NCBI GenBank assembly: GCA_964355975.1
Contig: CAYHFW010000006.1
Span: forward strand, 35,570 to 99,569
Source: F1-60-MAGs104 sp964355975
GTDB taxonomy: Bacteria; Planctomycetota; Phycisphaerae; Phycisphaerales; SM1A02
DNA: 64,000 bases
Direction of reading: 5' to 3'
In this document: in pieces, positions 8,389 to 16,652 of the stretch
Numbering within the stretch: position 1 is the first letter of the stretch
Layout of the letters: each line of letters begins with the position of its first letter
Notes under the pieces: generated by a model
What the model saw: only the letters and a program-made list of their open reading frames with translations
What the model was told of the DNA's origin: nothing
Databases searched by the model: none
Program-made: the position numbers and the translations under genes

Positions 8389-9584
8389 AGCCGTCGAGCG
8401 CAGCGAAACCAGCGCGCGGTCCACGTGCGTCGCGCGTCGATGCTCCACTTGAGAGCGCGGGAGATTCATATGTCGCGACCCTCGCGCGTGCAGCGCTCGA
8501 CACCGAATTGCTCGGACAGGGTCGCGCGCTCGAAACTCTCTCAAAGGCGCTGGGATCTGGGCACTTTCCACACGCGTGGATTTTTCATGGTCCCGCAGGC
8601 ACAGGCAAGTGCACGATGGCAGTGCGCGTTGCTGGAGTGATTGTCGATCCACTCTCTGAAAGCGCTGAGCGATTCGCCTGCACACCGAAATGCGACACAC
8701 AGAGCGCAGAACTCTTGCGCGCAGGAACGCATCCTGATGTGCGAGTCATTCGCGCAGAGCTCGCATCGTCGAGCGCCGACCGCGAACTGCGCGATCGAAA
8801 GCAACTCAATATTCCCGTTGGACTCTTGCGCGAACACATGATCGGCGGAGTCGACAGTAGTGGCGGGCGACTCGACGCACCCGTCTATCGATCAAGCGCC
8901 CTCGGTGCTGGAAAAGTATTCATTATCGATGGCGCCGATCGACTCGAGGCAGATGGACAGAATGTGCTTCTCAAGACACTTGAAGAACCACCGCCAGGCA
9001 CAATCATCATTCTTGTCACGAAGAGTCTCGACCGCCTCTTGCCGACGATTCGAAGTCGCTGCCAAGCGGTCGCATTCTTTCCGCTCGCACCAGATGTGAT
9101 GTCGCAGTGGCTCGACAAGAATCTCGGCGAAGTGACAGGCGCATCCCGCGCATTCGTTGAGTTGTTCGCTGCAGGATCACCCGGCGCAGCGGTCACAGCG
9201 GTCGAGCTTGGATTGCAAGCGTGGCATGCTGAACTCGTTCCGATGATCGACCGGCTCGCGCGGGGCGAGTGCCCACTTGAGATGTCCGAACGAATGAATG
9301 AACTCGCATCAGAAGTTGCCGAAGCCGCATGCAAACGCAACGAGAATGCGAGCAAAGAGGCGGCGAATCGCATGGCGCTCGGATTGCTCTTCGCAGTGAT
9401 CGCAAGTGAAGTTGGACGGCGCCTGCATGCAGCCGCACGCGATCCGCACGCGCTCGAGTATTGGTCGAGAGTTCCGCTGCTCATCGCCGCGACTGAGGCA
9501 AACCTTCGAGCGAACGTCAACCAGAAACTCGCACTCGCAGACTTCGTCGCGCAGTGGGGTGTGCTCGCGGAATCGGTGGCGTGA
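8385..9584 (+). CDS. holB: DNA polymerase III delta' subunit (clamp-loader AAA+ protein)
   Basis: A 399-residue AAA+ protein with Walker A GPAGTGKC near residue 67, Walker B IIDGADRL, sensor region LLKTLEEPP and the clamp-loader SRC motif (IRSRCQAV). Delta' is the stator of the clamp loader that places the sliding clamp on DNA. The delta' P-loop is often degenerate; here it is nearly complete but has Cys where Thr/Ser is usual. The zinc-ribbon area is reduced to two Cys (CTPKC). TTG at 8385 overlaps the preceding stop. An insert (about 115-160) makes it longer than the E. coli protein. Confidence 0.85.
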   Translation: MKPSSAAKPARGPRASRVDAPLESAGDSYVATLARAALDTELLGQGRALETLSKALGSGHFPHAWIFHGPAGTGKCTMAVRVAGVIVDPLSESAERFACTPKCDTQSAELLRAGTHPDVRVIRAELASSSADRELRDRKQLNIPVGLLREHMIGGVDSSGGRLDAPVYRSSALGAGKVFIIDGADRLEADGQNVLLKTLEEPPPGTIIILVTKSLDRLLPTIRSRCQAVAFFPLAPDVMSQWLDKNLGEVTGASRAFVELFAAGSPGAAVTAVELGLQAWHAELVPMIDRLARGECPLEMSERMNELASEVAEAACKRNENASKEAANRMALGLLFAVIASEVGRRLHAAARDPHALEYWSRVPLLIAATEANLRANVNQKLALADFVAQWGVLAESVA

Positions 9585-10081
9585 AAGACGCGCTCGAGAT
9601 CGAACGCGTTTGGTTGTTGCGCGGACTGCCACCCATCCCCGCGCACCATGAACGATGGCAACTCGATCAGGGATACCTCGTCGCAGAGAATGGCACTGCT
9701 GAGGGAAGGGTGCGGCGCACGGTTCTTTCGAGTGGGGCGAGCGCGTTTCACTTGAATATGAAGAGCGGTACGGGGCTGATCAGACAAGAACACGAATCGT
9801 CGATGACCCGTGAAGAGTTCGATGCGGCGTGGCCGCGGACGGTCGGGCGCCGGGTGCGCAAACTGCGCCACCGCGTTTGCGAGGGGGATTTGATCTTCGA
9901 AATAGACCAGTTTCTCGATTTCGCGCTTGTGCTTGCAGAGGTCGAACTGCCCAGCGCAGATCACGTGGTTTCTCTCCCGACCTGGCTCGATGGATGGCTC
10001 GTGCGTGAGGTCACCAACGACAGCAGGTATCGAAATTTCAATCTTGCGCTGCACGGCGCACCTGTGCCGAAGGGCGGTTAG
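9581..10081 (+). CDS. CYTH-domain protein (triphosphate tunnel metalloenzyme family)
   Basis: I chose GTG 9581 (GTGA overlap with the holB stop), giving 166 residues. The protein starts with the CYTH signature region EIERVWLL near residue 5, then a strand with Arg pairs (GRVRRTVL). It ends with the characteristic block LAEVELPS, WLVREVTNDSRYRNFNLAL. CYTH proteins hydrolyse inorganic triphosphate or nucleotide polyphosphates inside a beta tunnel. The usual ExExK motif reads EIERV here, so the basic residue is displaced. It is in an apparent operon with holB upstream and atpC downstream (21-base gap). Confidence 0.8.
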   Translation: MKDALEIERVWLLRGLPPIPAHHERWQLDQGYLVAENGTAEGRVRRTVLSSGASAFHLNMKSGTGLIRQEHESSMTREEFDAAWPRTVGRRVRKLRHRVCEGDLIFEIDQFLDFALVLAEVELPSADHVVSLPTWLDGWLVREVTNDSRYRNFNLALHGAPVPKGG

Positions 10082-10102
10082 TATCGGGATTGGACATTTG
10101 CC

Positions 10103-10516
10103 ATGACTACTTTTCACTGCAGAATCGTGACGCCCGCTGACTCGGTGCTTGACACCGAAGTCACGTACGCGAGCTTTCAATCGTTCGACGGACAACAAGG
10201 TGTGATGCGCGGCGCATCCCCCTTCCTTGCCAAACTTGGCGTGGGAGTCTGTCGCGTCGAAACCGCATCCGGCAGCACGCAGTACGTGCTCAGTGGCGGA
10301 TTCGCACAGATGAATCACAACACGCTCATCTTGCTCGCCGATTCTGCCGAGCTCGCCTCGACGATCGATCCAGAGAGTGCACAGAAGCAAGTGCACGCCG
10401 CCGATGCGAAAATCAGCGCGACAGGAAGTACGCCACGCACGCTCGCTGAGGGCGAAGCGATCGAGAACGAACAATCACTCGCGCGCGCACGTCTCGCGGC
10501 ATCGCGCCGACGCTAA
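10103..10516 (+). CDS. atpC: ATP synthase F1 epsilon subunit
   Basis: A 137-residue protein with the epsilon beta-sandwich: FHCRIVTPADSVLDTEVTY, then FDGQQGVMRGASPFLAKLGVG, then YVLSGGFAQMNHNTLILLAD. A helical C-terminal arm follows (ALARARLAASRR-like end). Epsilon couples the rotating central stalk of F1 to the c-ring and can inhibit ATPase activity. Length is normal. No other atp subunit gene is in the window; it lies between the CYTH gene and scpB, 2 bases before the latter. Confidence 0.9.
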   Translation: MTTFHCRIVTPADSVLDTEVTYASFQSFDGQQGVMRGASPFLAKLGVGVCRVETASGSTQYVLSGGFAQMNHNTLILLADSAELASTIDPESAQKQVHAADAKISATGSTPRTLAEGEAIENEQSLARARLAASRRR

Positions 10517-10518
10517 TC

Positions 10519-11160
10519 ATGTCCGCCACGCCATCGCCCGAAGTTCAAGGGATCGACCAACCGATTTCAGGGTCGGATGCTGAGCTCACCCAAGCGAAGG
10601 CATCCACCGAGGCTCAAGAGATTCCTTGCGCAGATCAGCCACTCGCGCGCCGCATCGAAGCACTCTTGTTTGCAGCAGACCGTCCCTTGTCAGATGGACG
10701 AATTCTCGATTTGCTCGGGCTCGCAGGCAAGAACAAAGCGGCTGCACAGGTTCGCGACGCAGTTGCTGAACTCAATGCCGCCTATCTCGCAGCAGGGTGC
10801 GCATTCAAGATCGAACAGGTCGCTGGTGGACGGCAAGTGCTCACGCTTGCGACATTCGCGGCAGTCGTTGCGCGACTGAGAGGCGAAAAACAGCAGACAC
10901 GGCTCACGCAGCCTGCGATCGAAACGCTCGCAGTCGTTGCTTATCGCCAGCCCATCCAACGCGCAGAAATCGAGGCGATTCGCGGAGTTGCCTGCGGAGA
11001 AGTCTTGCGCGGATTGTTGGAACGCCGACTTGTGCGCATCGTTGGTCGCGCAGAAGAACTTGGTCGTCCGATGCTCTACGGAACGACGAGTGAGTTTCTG
11101 AAAGTCTTTGGACTTGCTGGGCTCGGTGATCTACCGCAGTCAAAAGAACTGCGCGTCTGA
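10519..11160 (+). CDS. scpB: Segregation and condensation protein B
   Basis: A 213-residue protein with two winged-helix domains after a disordered 40-residue N-terminus. Diagnostic blocks are IEALLFAADRPLS, YRQPIQRAEIEAIRGV and the C-terminal GRPMLYGTTSEFLKVFGL. ScpB dimers bind ScpA on SMC and help compact and separate chromosomes. No scpA or smc is in the window. It starts 2 bases after the atpC stop and ends the plus-strand run that begins at 7327. Confidence 0.95.
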   Translation: MSATPSPEVQGIDQPISGSDAELTQAKASTEAQEIPCADQPLARRIEALLFAADRPLSDGRILDLLGLAGKNKAAAQVRDAVAELNAAYLAAGCAFKIEQVAGGRQVLTLATFAAVVARLRGEKQQTRLTQPAIETLAVVAYRQPIQRAEIEAIRGVACGEVLRGLLERRLVRIVGRAEELGRPMLYGTTSEFLKVFGLAGLGDLPQSKELRV

Positions 11161-11210
11161 CGCGCCTTCACGCTTCTATCAACAACAAGCAGGCAGCGGC
11201 AAAGACGCGC

Positions 11211-11927
11211 TCAGCGACGACGGCGTGAGCCAAACGCTGGGGCAAGTGCCAGAATCGCGAGCGATGCTGGGCCGGGAACCTGAAACGAAAACGCACTTGT
11301 GAAACTCGCCTCGCCACCCGCCGAGAGGCGAAGTGCGAAGCGAATCGCAGCCTGTGAGCCGATCGAGTTGCTCACTGCAAGGTTCGTGAAGTTGAAATTG
11401 CCAAGTGAGACAACTTGGTAAGGGGCGGCCAAGAAAAACGCACCTGGAAGTTGGCTGTTGACTGTTGATCCATCGATCAGCGCGCTCCAGAGTGGACCCG
11501 TGCTCGTCAACTGTCCCAGTGAATCTGAGCCATTGACGAACTGTCCACCGATCGAACCACTCGCAATGAATGGCCCAGTTGCGCTGCCGTTCATGGCGGC
11601 CGTGAAGACGAAATCTTGCGCTGAGTTCGTGTTGTTCTTGATGACGATGTTGGCGTTCATGAACCAAGCACTCGCCGACGAATTCCAGCCCCACACGTTG
11701 TTCGCCCAGGTGACCGAGGCTGAAGAGCCAGCAGTCATCCATCCACCGGTGTTCATCCACGCAGTTGGCGAAAGGTCGGTTGTGTTGTTCCACAATGATC
11801 CTGAACCAGCAGACGAAGTCACCGAATATGTGCAGCCGCTTGAAGTAAATCCAGCGAGCGAGCTGCTTGTGAACAACAGTGCCGTGCTCGAGAAAATGAC
11901 AGCGAGGTGTTTGATGTTTACCTTCAT
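11211..11927 (-). CDS. Secreted PEP-CTERM-like protein (paralogue of 12063-12794)
   Basis: About 238 residues. ATG 11927 is preferred over the TTG at 11933 because AAGGAAAAGGG lies 6 bases upstream of it. There is a Sec signal (ending SSLAG), a Ser/Thr/Asn-rich beta body and a C-terminal sorting signal: VPGPASLAILALAPAF followed by Arg residues. In the known PEP-CTERM system the tail is cut by an exosortase at the outer surface. The body aligns by eye with the next gene (DLSPTAWM against NVSPTEWF; FALRLSAGGEASFTSAF against YAFTLSAGDSVSFSSIF). Function unknown, possibly surface or matrix protein. Confidence 0.8.
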   Translation of the reverse strand: MKVNIKHLAVIFSSTALLFTSSSLAGFTSSGCTYSVTSSAGSGSLWNNTTDLSPTAWMNTGGWMTAGSSASVTWANNVWGWNSSASAWFMNANIVIKNNTNSAQDFVFTAAMNGSATGPFIASGSIGGQFVNGSDSLGQLTSTGPLWSALIDGSTVNSQLPGAFFLAAPYQVVSLGNFNFTNLAVSNSIGSQAAIRFALRLSAGGEASFTSAFSFQVPGPASLAILALAPAFGSRRRR

Positions 11928-12062
11928 GTTCAACCCTTTTCCTTCGATGTGAGGCGCAAACGAGCGGATTCAGAATCCGCGAACGTCACTGCCTCCAACG
12001 ATCCATCCATCCATCCGAACAAACAACCTATTTCCCTACGCAAACAACAGAGTCGGGGTTTG

Positions 12063-12794
12063 TCAGCGCGTTCGGCGCCGACCACCACGAGTAAACGCAC
12101 CAGCGAAGCAACCGAGCGCCATCACACCAGGTGCTGGCACGTTCGCAACAAAGATGCTTGAGAACGAAACAGAATCGCCTGCGCTCAGTGTGAACGCATA
12201 GCGAATACCAATTGTGTTATTGATTGCGGGGCCCGCGATCGCTGTTGGCTGTCCGAACGATCCGCCGCTGAAGGACGTCGTTCCGTAGACGCTCGACACC
12301 GAGTGGCTCGCGTTACTCATGAGCGACTGAGCGAACAAGCCGTCGGTGAGGGCTGTGTAGACAGGGCCGCCAGCTGTTGAGGTGAGCATCGCCCCCCCCG
12401 AACCATTGCTGTCGGTGAGAGATCCAGAGACCTGACCCGAAAGCAGGCTCATAGGCATCGATGGCGCGATATCGAGAGAGAAATTCACGATGTACGACTT
12501 GTCGGCGCCAGTCTCATTCGTGAGCGTGAGAGAGCCAGTGATAAATGGATCTGGATCGACCAAGTACGCCCAGCTCATCGAGGTGCCAGAGAGTGAAGAG
12601 CAGGATCCTTGAAAGAACCACTCGGTTGGCGAGACGTTGGTGGTGGTGCCGTATGTGCCGGCGCTTCCGCTCACGGCTGATCCACCGGACTGCACGGAGA
12701 ATCCAAAGCCTGGCGCGATCATGTCTGCGTCAGCAGTCACAACAGTGAAAGCGATGGACAACGATGCAACGAAGATGAGTGACTGATTTTTCAT
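12063..12794 (-). CDS. Secreted PEP-CTERM-like protein
   Basis: A 243-residue protein with a Sec signal (ending TADADM), a Gly/Ser/Thr-rich beta body and a C-terminal sorting tail NVPAPGVMALGCFAGAF plus GGRRRTR. It is a divergent paralogue of the downstream gene, with shared blocks described there. Both genes share the same leader AAGGAAAAGGG just before the start, which suggests duplication including the 5' UTR or common control. No exosortase gene is in the window. The 140-base upstream gap probably holds its promoter; I could not pick one with confidence. Confidence 0.8.
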   Translation of the reverse strand: MKNQSLIFVASLSIAFTVVTADADMIAPGFGFSVQSGGSAVSGSAGTYGTTTNVSPTEWFFQGSCSSLSGTSMSWAYLVDPDPFITGSLTLTNETGADKSYIVNFSLDIAPSMPMSLLSGQVSGSLTDSNGSGGAMLTSTAGGPVYTALTDGLFAQSLMSNASHSVSSVYGTTSFSGGSFGQPTAIAGPAINNTIGIRYAFTLSAGDSVSFSSIFVANVPAPGVMALGCFAGAFTRGGRRRTR

Positions 12795-12936
12795 TCCCTT
12801 TTCCTTCTCGAGTTTCCCAACTCGTTTCCCATTCCGAGCGGCGCGCGAAAAACACTCGCACCGTCGATAGCAAACCTCCCAGTTTGCACCGACATCGTCA
12901 AACTACAACGGCCACCATGAATTGCAAAAGAAACGC

Positions 12937-13983
12937 TCAATAATTTGCATTTGGCTCGAGTGGCGTGGTTGTGCACTCGCCGCGGGCGATCCACTGGTCG
13001 ACCGCATCCACCATCTCTTGCAGGCTAATCGCCGTTCTGATCGCCTCTTTGAGCGGTTTTATCGGACCCATCGTCTTGCTGTACCACGCGATTCTCGAGC
13101 GCATCGTGTGCAGGGCGTGTCTTTCGCTCGGGGAGTATTGCTTGAGCAGGTCGAGGTGCCGACGGATCATCTGGCACTTATAGAGGAGTGTCGGCGCGAA
13201 GAGGCGCGCAGGGTCTGGGGTCGATCCCATTCTGATGAGTTCGAGCCCTTGGCGAAAGATCCATGGGGTTCGCAGCGCACCGCGACCGATCATGACGCCT
13301 GCGCAGCCAGTCTTCGACATCATGTCGGTGACGTGATGAGGTTCAGTCACATCGCCATTTCCGATGACTGGAATGGACGGCACCGCGGCGACGACCTCGC
13401 CGATGCGATCCCAATCTGCTTGGCCTGAAAAGAATTGCACAGTCCACCGCCCGTGCACGGTGACGGCTTGGATACCGATCGAGACGAGATCGCGCGCGAG
13501 TTGTGGCGCGACAAAATGTTCGCGGTCCCATCCGAGGCGCATCTTCGCAGTGACAGGGACGCGACCGGCGCTGTGTTTCTGCACGGCATCGACGATGCGT
13601 TGCGTGAGCCGCTGGGTCGATGCGCAATCGCGCAGTAGCAGCGAGCCGCCGTGTTTCTTGGCAACTTTGTCGACGGGGCATCCCATATTGATGTCGATGA
13701 GTCTTGCTCCGTGGTCGATCGCCCAGCACGCGGCCTCTGGAAGCGGATCGTCCGCATTTCCGTAGAGCTGCATTCCGCAGGGTGTGTCGAATTCGTTGGT
13801 CGCAGCAAGTTCAAGCGTTCGCGCTGACCCATTCAAAATCGCGCGCGAATTCAAGAGATCAGTGCTCGCGAGGCCGACGCCTCCTTGTTCGCGGCAGAGA
13901 ATGCGAAATGGAAGGTCGCAGTGCCCCGCAATTGGAGCAAGCAGGAGTGGCGAGTCGAGAGTGAGTGGACCGATCTGCAGCAT
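12937..13983 (-). CDS. dusB: tRNA-dihydrouridine synthase (DusB-type)
   Basis: ATG 13983 is chosen because the family sequence begins there (MLQIGPLTLDSPLLLAPIAG); the frame upstream of it is not family-like and would overlap the divergent lipoprotein gene. The 348-residue FMN TIM barrel shows the catalytic Cys block NMGCPVDKVAKKHGG, substrate strand VTAKMRLGWD, VTVHGR and the phosphate-binding GNGDV and GVMIGRGAL. A helical C-terminal tRNA-recognition domain follows. It reduces specific uridines in tRNA with NADPH. Confidence 0.95.
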   Translation of the reverse strand: MLQIGPLTLDSPLLLAPIAGHCDLPFRILCREQGGVGLASTDLLNSRAILNGSARTLELAATNEFDTPCGMQLYGNADDPLPEAACWAIDHGARLIDINMGCPVDKVAKKHGGSLLLRDCASTQRLTQRIVDAVQKHSAGRVPVTAKMRLGWDREHFVAPQLARDLVSIGIQAVTVHGRWTVQFFSGQADWDRIGEVVAAVPSIPVIGNGDVTEPHHVTDMMSKTGCAGVMIGRGALRTPWIFRQGLELIRMGSTPDPARLFAPTLLYKCQMIRRHLDLLKQYSPSERHALHTMRSRIAWYSKTMGPIKPLKEAIRTAISLQEMVDAVDQWIARGECTTTPLEPNANY

Positions 13984-14019
13984 CGAACCTGCCCATTGTG
14001 GCGTAGAGTGCGCAGTGTG

Positions 14020-14523
14020 ATGCGACAAATTCAACCAATTTTCTATGTTGTGTTTGCACTCGCAATCGCACTGACTGGATGCACAAACGAGTTTCTTGCG
14101 AGTTACAAAGGCGAGCGGTTCGCCTCGACGCTCTCGCCGAGCGTGGTCACGAGCAGGCCTGCGAATTGCGGACTCATTGGGACATCCAACTTCGTGAGTG
14201 CGGCAGGATTCGGAACTCCCGAAGCGCTCGATGCCGCGCGCGCCGTCGGTGCTGAGAGCGTGCAATGGTCGCGGGGGCTTGATTCACGCGACGGCGCAGC
14301 AGGGGCAGGCGTCGTGCAGGCGAGTCTCTCGCCGACGGGCCCCGTCTCGTCGTGGGCGCCGGTGCAACCAGGTGGACTGCTCTACCGATATGTCGCGCGC
14401 TACTACCGCGCTGGAGTGAACGATTCGCCACAGGCCGACGCATCGGCAACGCTGCCCGCCGGCGGCGCGGCGCAAGTGATCGAGGACGATCAGGCAGCTA
14501 CGCAAAAAGCATCTGGTCGCTGA
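14020..14523 (+). CDS. Small lipoprotein of unknown function
   Basis: About 167 residues from ATG 14020. The signal MRQIQPIFYVVFALAIALTGC has a good lipobox (ALTGC). The mature part is Ala/Gly/Ser-rich, contains a segment like a short tandem (ALDAARAVGAESVQW) and aromatic YRYVARYYRAG, and ends in a polar disordered tail. I recognise no family. It is divergent from dusB (36 bases between starts) and its 3' end overlaps the next, convergent gene by 26 bases. Confidence 0.65.
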   Translation: MRQIQPIFYVVFALAIALTGCTNEFLASYKGERFASTLSPSVVTSRPANCGLIGTSNFVSAAGFGTPEALDAARAVGAESVQWSRGLDSRDGAAGAGVVQASLSPTGPVSSWAPVQPGGLLYRYVARYYRAGVNDSPQADASATLPAGGAAQVIEDDQAATQKASGR

Positions 14524-15475
14524 GCGCATCGCACTGATAGCGACGATCGCGCCGGCGTCCAGTGATCTCACGCAATACTTCTTCTGAGACGAACTTGTCA
14601 ACGATTGCTTGCGCAGCGCGAAATGTGAGTTGCATGTGCGCAGCAGCATCAGCAACAGTGACGATCGGATTCGTCGCGAGCGCATGCGCAAGTGCGACGC
14701 AATGAATCGGCGCGCGCATCTCGCTGGCAACTTCAAGAATGTGTGCGCGCGCTTCGCCAAATCGCCGCAGTGATTGCAGTCGCGCTTCACACTCGCTCGC
14801 AACCTGCGCAAGCCACGCATCGTGCCAGCGGATGAACGACTCAGCGCTCTGCGCGTTGACGAGAAGTTTTTGCAGCGCCTTCTGTTGTGTGGCATCAGAA
14901 GCGGCACCCGCGACGATGGGTAGCGGCAGTCCCGCTGCGTCGGCGAGAAATCGTGCAGCGTGCGCGGCAGCGATCGCATCGCTCGCACTACCGAAGGGTT
15001 GTGTTGTTGCGAAGAGCCAGAGAGTCCACGATGCACTTCGAAGTGCAAAGTCTGCGCGCGCGTCTGTCGCGAGCGTGTCGGGGGTTGTCGCGTGTTTCCA
15101 TCCGCTCAAGATCGATGGCAACCAAGCGGGTGGAGGGGGAACGCTCGCGATGCTCGCATGAGAGTCGCTCGCGATGCCGAGCCACGCGGTTGTAACTCGT
15201 GGCGCTGGCGGGGGTGACGGCAATGCGTATCGCGCACCAAGGCGGTGTGCGATCGTGGTGATCCATGGTGTTGCGGCGATCCACCCAGAGAGTTGTCCGA
15301 GCGCGAGAAGCGCGCGCGCCGATTGGTTGTTGAGGGCGATCGATGGCAGTGCGGAGGTTGGGCGGAGCGACCATGTTGTGACTGGCAGCCGGCGGACGAT
15401 TTCGTAAGTGCCCAGGTCGCTCGTGGGGCTCTGATCGAGGGGTCGCGGGGCGAGTGATCGAGAAGTCGTGGTCAT
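14498..15475 (-). CDS. Fic-like protein without the catalytic Fic motif
   Basis: A 325-residue protein with the layout of Fic-family AMP-transferases: an N-terminal helix LLALGQLSGWIAATP (56-70), a core, then WHDAWLAQVASECEARLQSL (217-236), which fits the family's WLxFFLxGVxxQA helix, and a C-terminal winged helix (VADAAAHMQLTFRAAQAIVD then ILRE-like VLREITGRRRDRRY, 275-313). Where the HPFxxGNGR loop should be, I find only QPFGSASDAIAAAHAARFL (159-177). The catalytic His and the anion-binding GNGR are gone, so it is probably a DNA-binding or scaffold relic. The Fic assignment is by eye. Confidence 0.6.
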   Translation of the reverse strand: MTTTSRSLAPRPLDQSPTSDLGTYEIVRRLPVTTWSLRPTSALPSIALNNQSARALLALGQLSGWIAATPWITTIAHRLGARYALPSPPPAPRVTTAWLGIASDSHASIASVPPPPAWLPSILSGWKHATTPDTLATDARADFALRSASWTLWLFATTQPFGSASDAIAAAHAARFLADAAGLPLPIVAGAASDATQQKALQKLLVNAQSAESFIRWHDAWLAQVASECEARLQSLRRFGEARAHILEVASEMRAPIHCVALAHALATNPIVTVADAAAHMQLTFRAAQAIVDKFVSEEVLREITGRRRDRRYQCDALSDQMLFA

Positions 15476-15527
15476 TGTGTTTCTGTGCGCGAAAGTACAT
15501 CAGCGGATGGATGTTCGCGTTGCAGTC

Positions 15528-15617
15528 AGTGTGAGCGCGGGACAGCAAGACGCCGAGACAGTGTGAGCGCGGGACAGCAAGACGCCGAGACAGTGTGAGC
15601 GCGGGACAGCAAGACCC
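15528..15617. repeat. Tandem repeat, about three units of 31-32 bp
   Basis: Units begin CAGTGTGAGCGCGG at 15528, 15559 and 15591, each continuing GACAGCAAGACGCCGAGA; the first unit is 31 bp, the second 32, the third is diverged after about 27. Words such as CAAGAC and GCCAAGAC also occur in the tails of the palindromic repeats, so this looks like an amplified tail. There are no unique spacers, so it is not a CRISPR array. Confidence 0.75.
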
Positions 15618-15640
15618 AAGACACCAAGACAGCGCGGGCG

Positions 15641-15748
15641 CGCCGGAATCTTCACTCGGGGCTCAAACAGCCCTCGCCGAGCTGCGCAGACTTGCTCGAC
15701 TCGGGAACTCGCCGCGAGCGAAGATTCCGCCGCGGGTGCGCAAGTGAG
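15641..15748. repeat. Dispersed palindromic repeat, copy C
   Basis: This copy has the same core as 471-599 with scattered changes: it opens GCCGGAATCTTCACTCGGG, has CCCTCGCCGAGCTGCGCAGA, and ends GCGAGCGAAGATTCCGCC followed by GCGGGTGCGCAAGTGAG. Some changes occur on one side of the stem only, so the pairing is imperfect. Confidence 0.75.
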
Positions 15749-15779
15749 TGATGGCAAGACACCAAGGCAGCGTGAGTGC

Positions 15780-15870
15780 GGCGGAATGCTTCACTCGGCG
15801 CTCAAACAGCCCTCGCCGAGCTGCGCAGACTTGCTCGGCTCGGGAACTCGCGCGAGCGAAGATTCCGCCG
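15780..15870. repeat. Dispersed palindromic repeat, copy D
   Basis: The core is nearly identical to copies A and B (GGCGGAATGCTTCACTCG ... CGAGCGAAGATTCCGCC) but with CCCTCGCCGAG and CTCGGGAACTCG inside as in copy C, and without the GGGTACGCAAGTGA tail. It is followed at 15873-15918 by another inverted repeat (AACTCGC ... GCGAGTT). With copies C and E and the tandem units it accounts for most of the gene-free stretch 15476-16055. Confidence 0.75.
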
Positions 15871-15999
15871 CTAACTCGCAGGCGTGATTCCTCCGCAGGG
15901 CGACGGCCCTGGCGAGTTTGCAAGCCGAGCCGGAGTCTTCGTAGGCGAGGCGCAGCATGTTTGAGTCCAGGGTCGTTGACCTGCGGAGGTCACCGTTGT

Positions 16000-16040
16000 T
16001 GGCTCGACTTCCCAACTCGCGCAAACGAAGATTCCGCCGC
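16000..16040. repeat. Partial palindromic repeat, copy E
   Basis: Only the right arm is present: GGCTCGACTTCCCAACTCGC followed by GCAAACGAAGATTCCGCCGC, which resembles the right half of copies A-D. It ends about 15 bases before the stop codon of the gene at 16056. Confidence 0.55.
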
Positions 16041-16055
16041 GAGAACCTCTCGCGC

Positions 16056-16643
16056 CTACTCGCCGACTTGGCCTTCGACGATGCCGTGTTCGATTCGGTA
16101 GAGACCCAGCAGGAATTTTCCAGCGGTGAACGGTTCGATGCGCAGGGTGCCACGGATGGTGCCGTACTGAATGAGATGCCGTCCGCGCATCGTGACTGGT
16201 CGCTCGAGGCGAACTTCGATGCAGTCGAATGGCGTTGGCGGAATGCCGATGCAGCAGCCATCCCATCGTTTCTGCATGACGAGCAGCTCGCTCGTGACAT
16301 CTTGTTGCACCGGCGGCGCGAGATACCCACTGATCTCGACAACTGTGCCATCGATCATCGCGAGGTCGTTTGGAATGCGCACCTCGCCATTGGGTGCGCT
16401 GGCGTCATGCGCGCTCTGCATGAGCGACCATGTCACTCGATATGGATCGGCTGGTGATCCACTGCCAGCAATATCGAGACGTTGATTGGATGGCGTTGCG
16501 ACTGGTGGCGCGATGGCGGTGCGTTCGATGCGCGCAGTCACCCCAGTGTCATCGCCGCCTTCATTCTCGCTCTCGCGTGGTCGCACGAGCACGACGATCG
16601 CAACGATGCTCACGGCGAGTATGAGAATCCAGAACCAACGCAT
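16056..16643 (-). CDS. Membrane-anchored DUF3299-like protein
   Basis: A 195-residue protein with one N-terminal transmembrane anchor (RWFWILILAVSIVAIVVLV), a polar linker and a C-terminal beta domain outside the membrane. The block VVEISGYLAPP followed by KRWDGCCIGIPPTPFDCIEV, with a CC and a second Cys, fits the DUF3299 pattern of periplasmic proteins often found near metal-handling or export genes. Function is unknown. It lies 9 bases downstream of cysC on the same strand and may be co-transcribed with it. Confidence 0.55.
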   Translation of the reverse strand: MRWFWILILAVSIVAIVVLVRPRESENEGGDDTGVTARIERTAIAPPVATPSNQRLDIAGSGSPADPYRVTWSLMQSAHDASAPNGEVRIPNDLAMIDGTVVEISGYLAPPVQQDVTSELLVMQKRWDGCCIGIPPTPFDCIEVRLERPVTMRGRHLIQYGTIRGTLRIEPFTAGKFLLGLYRIEHGIVEGQVGE

Positions 16644-16652
16644 AGTGCGATG

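Noticed and set aside
8885..10474. Large minus-strand ORF opposite holB-CYTH-atpC
   Set aside because: It has no family motif and covers three real genes on the other strand; it is a shadow of their codon bias.
12001..12020. Microsatellite (ATCC)n
   Set aside because: Only about four units of ATCC with no other structure; common low-complexity sequence.
15528..15617. CRISPR array
   Set aside because: The 31-32 bp units are directly adjacent with no unique spacers, and no cas gene is nearby.
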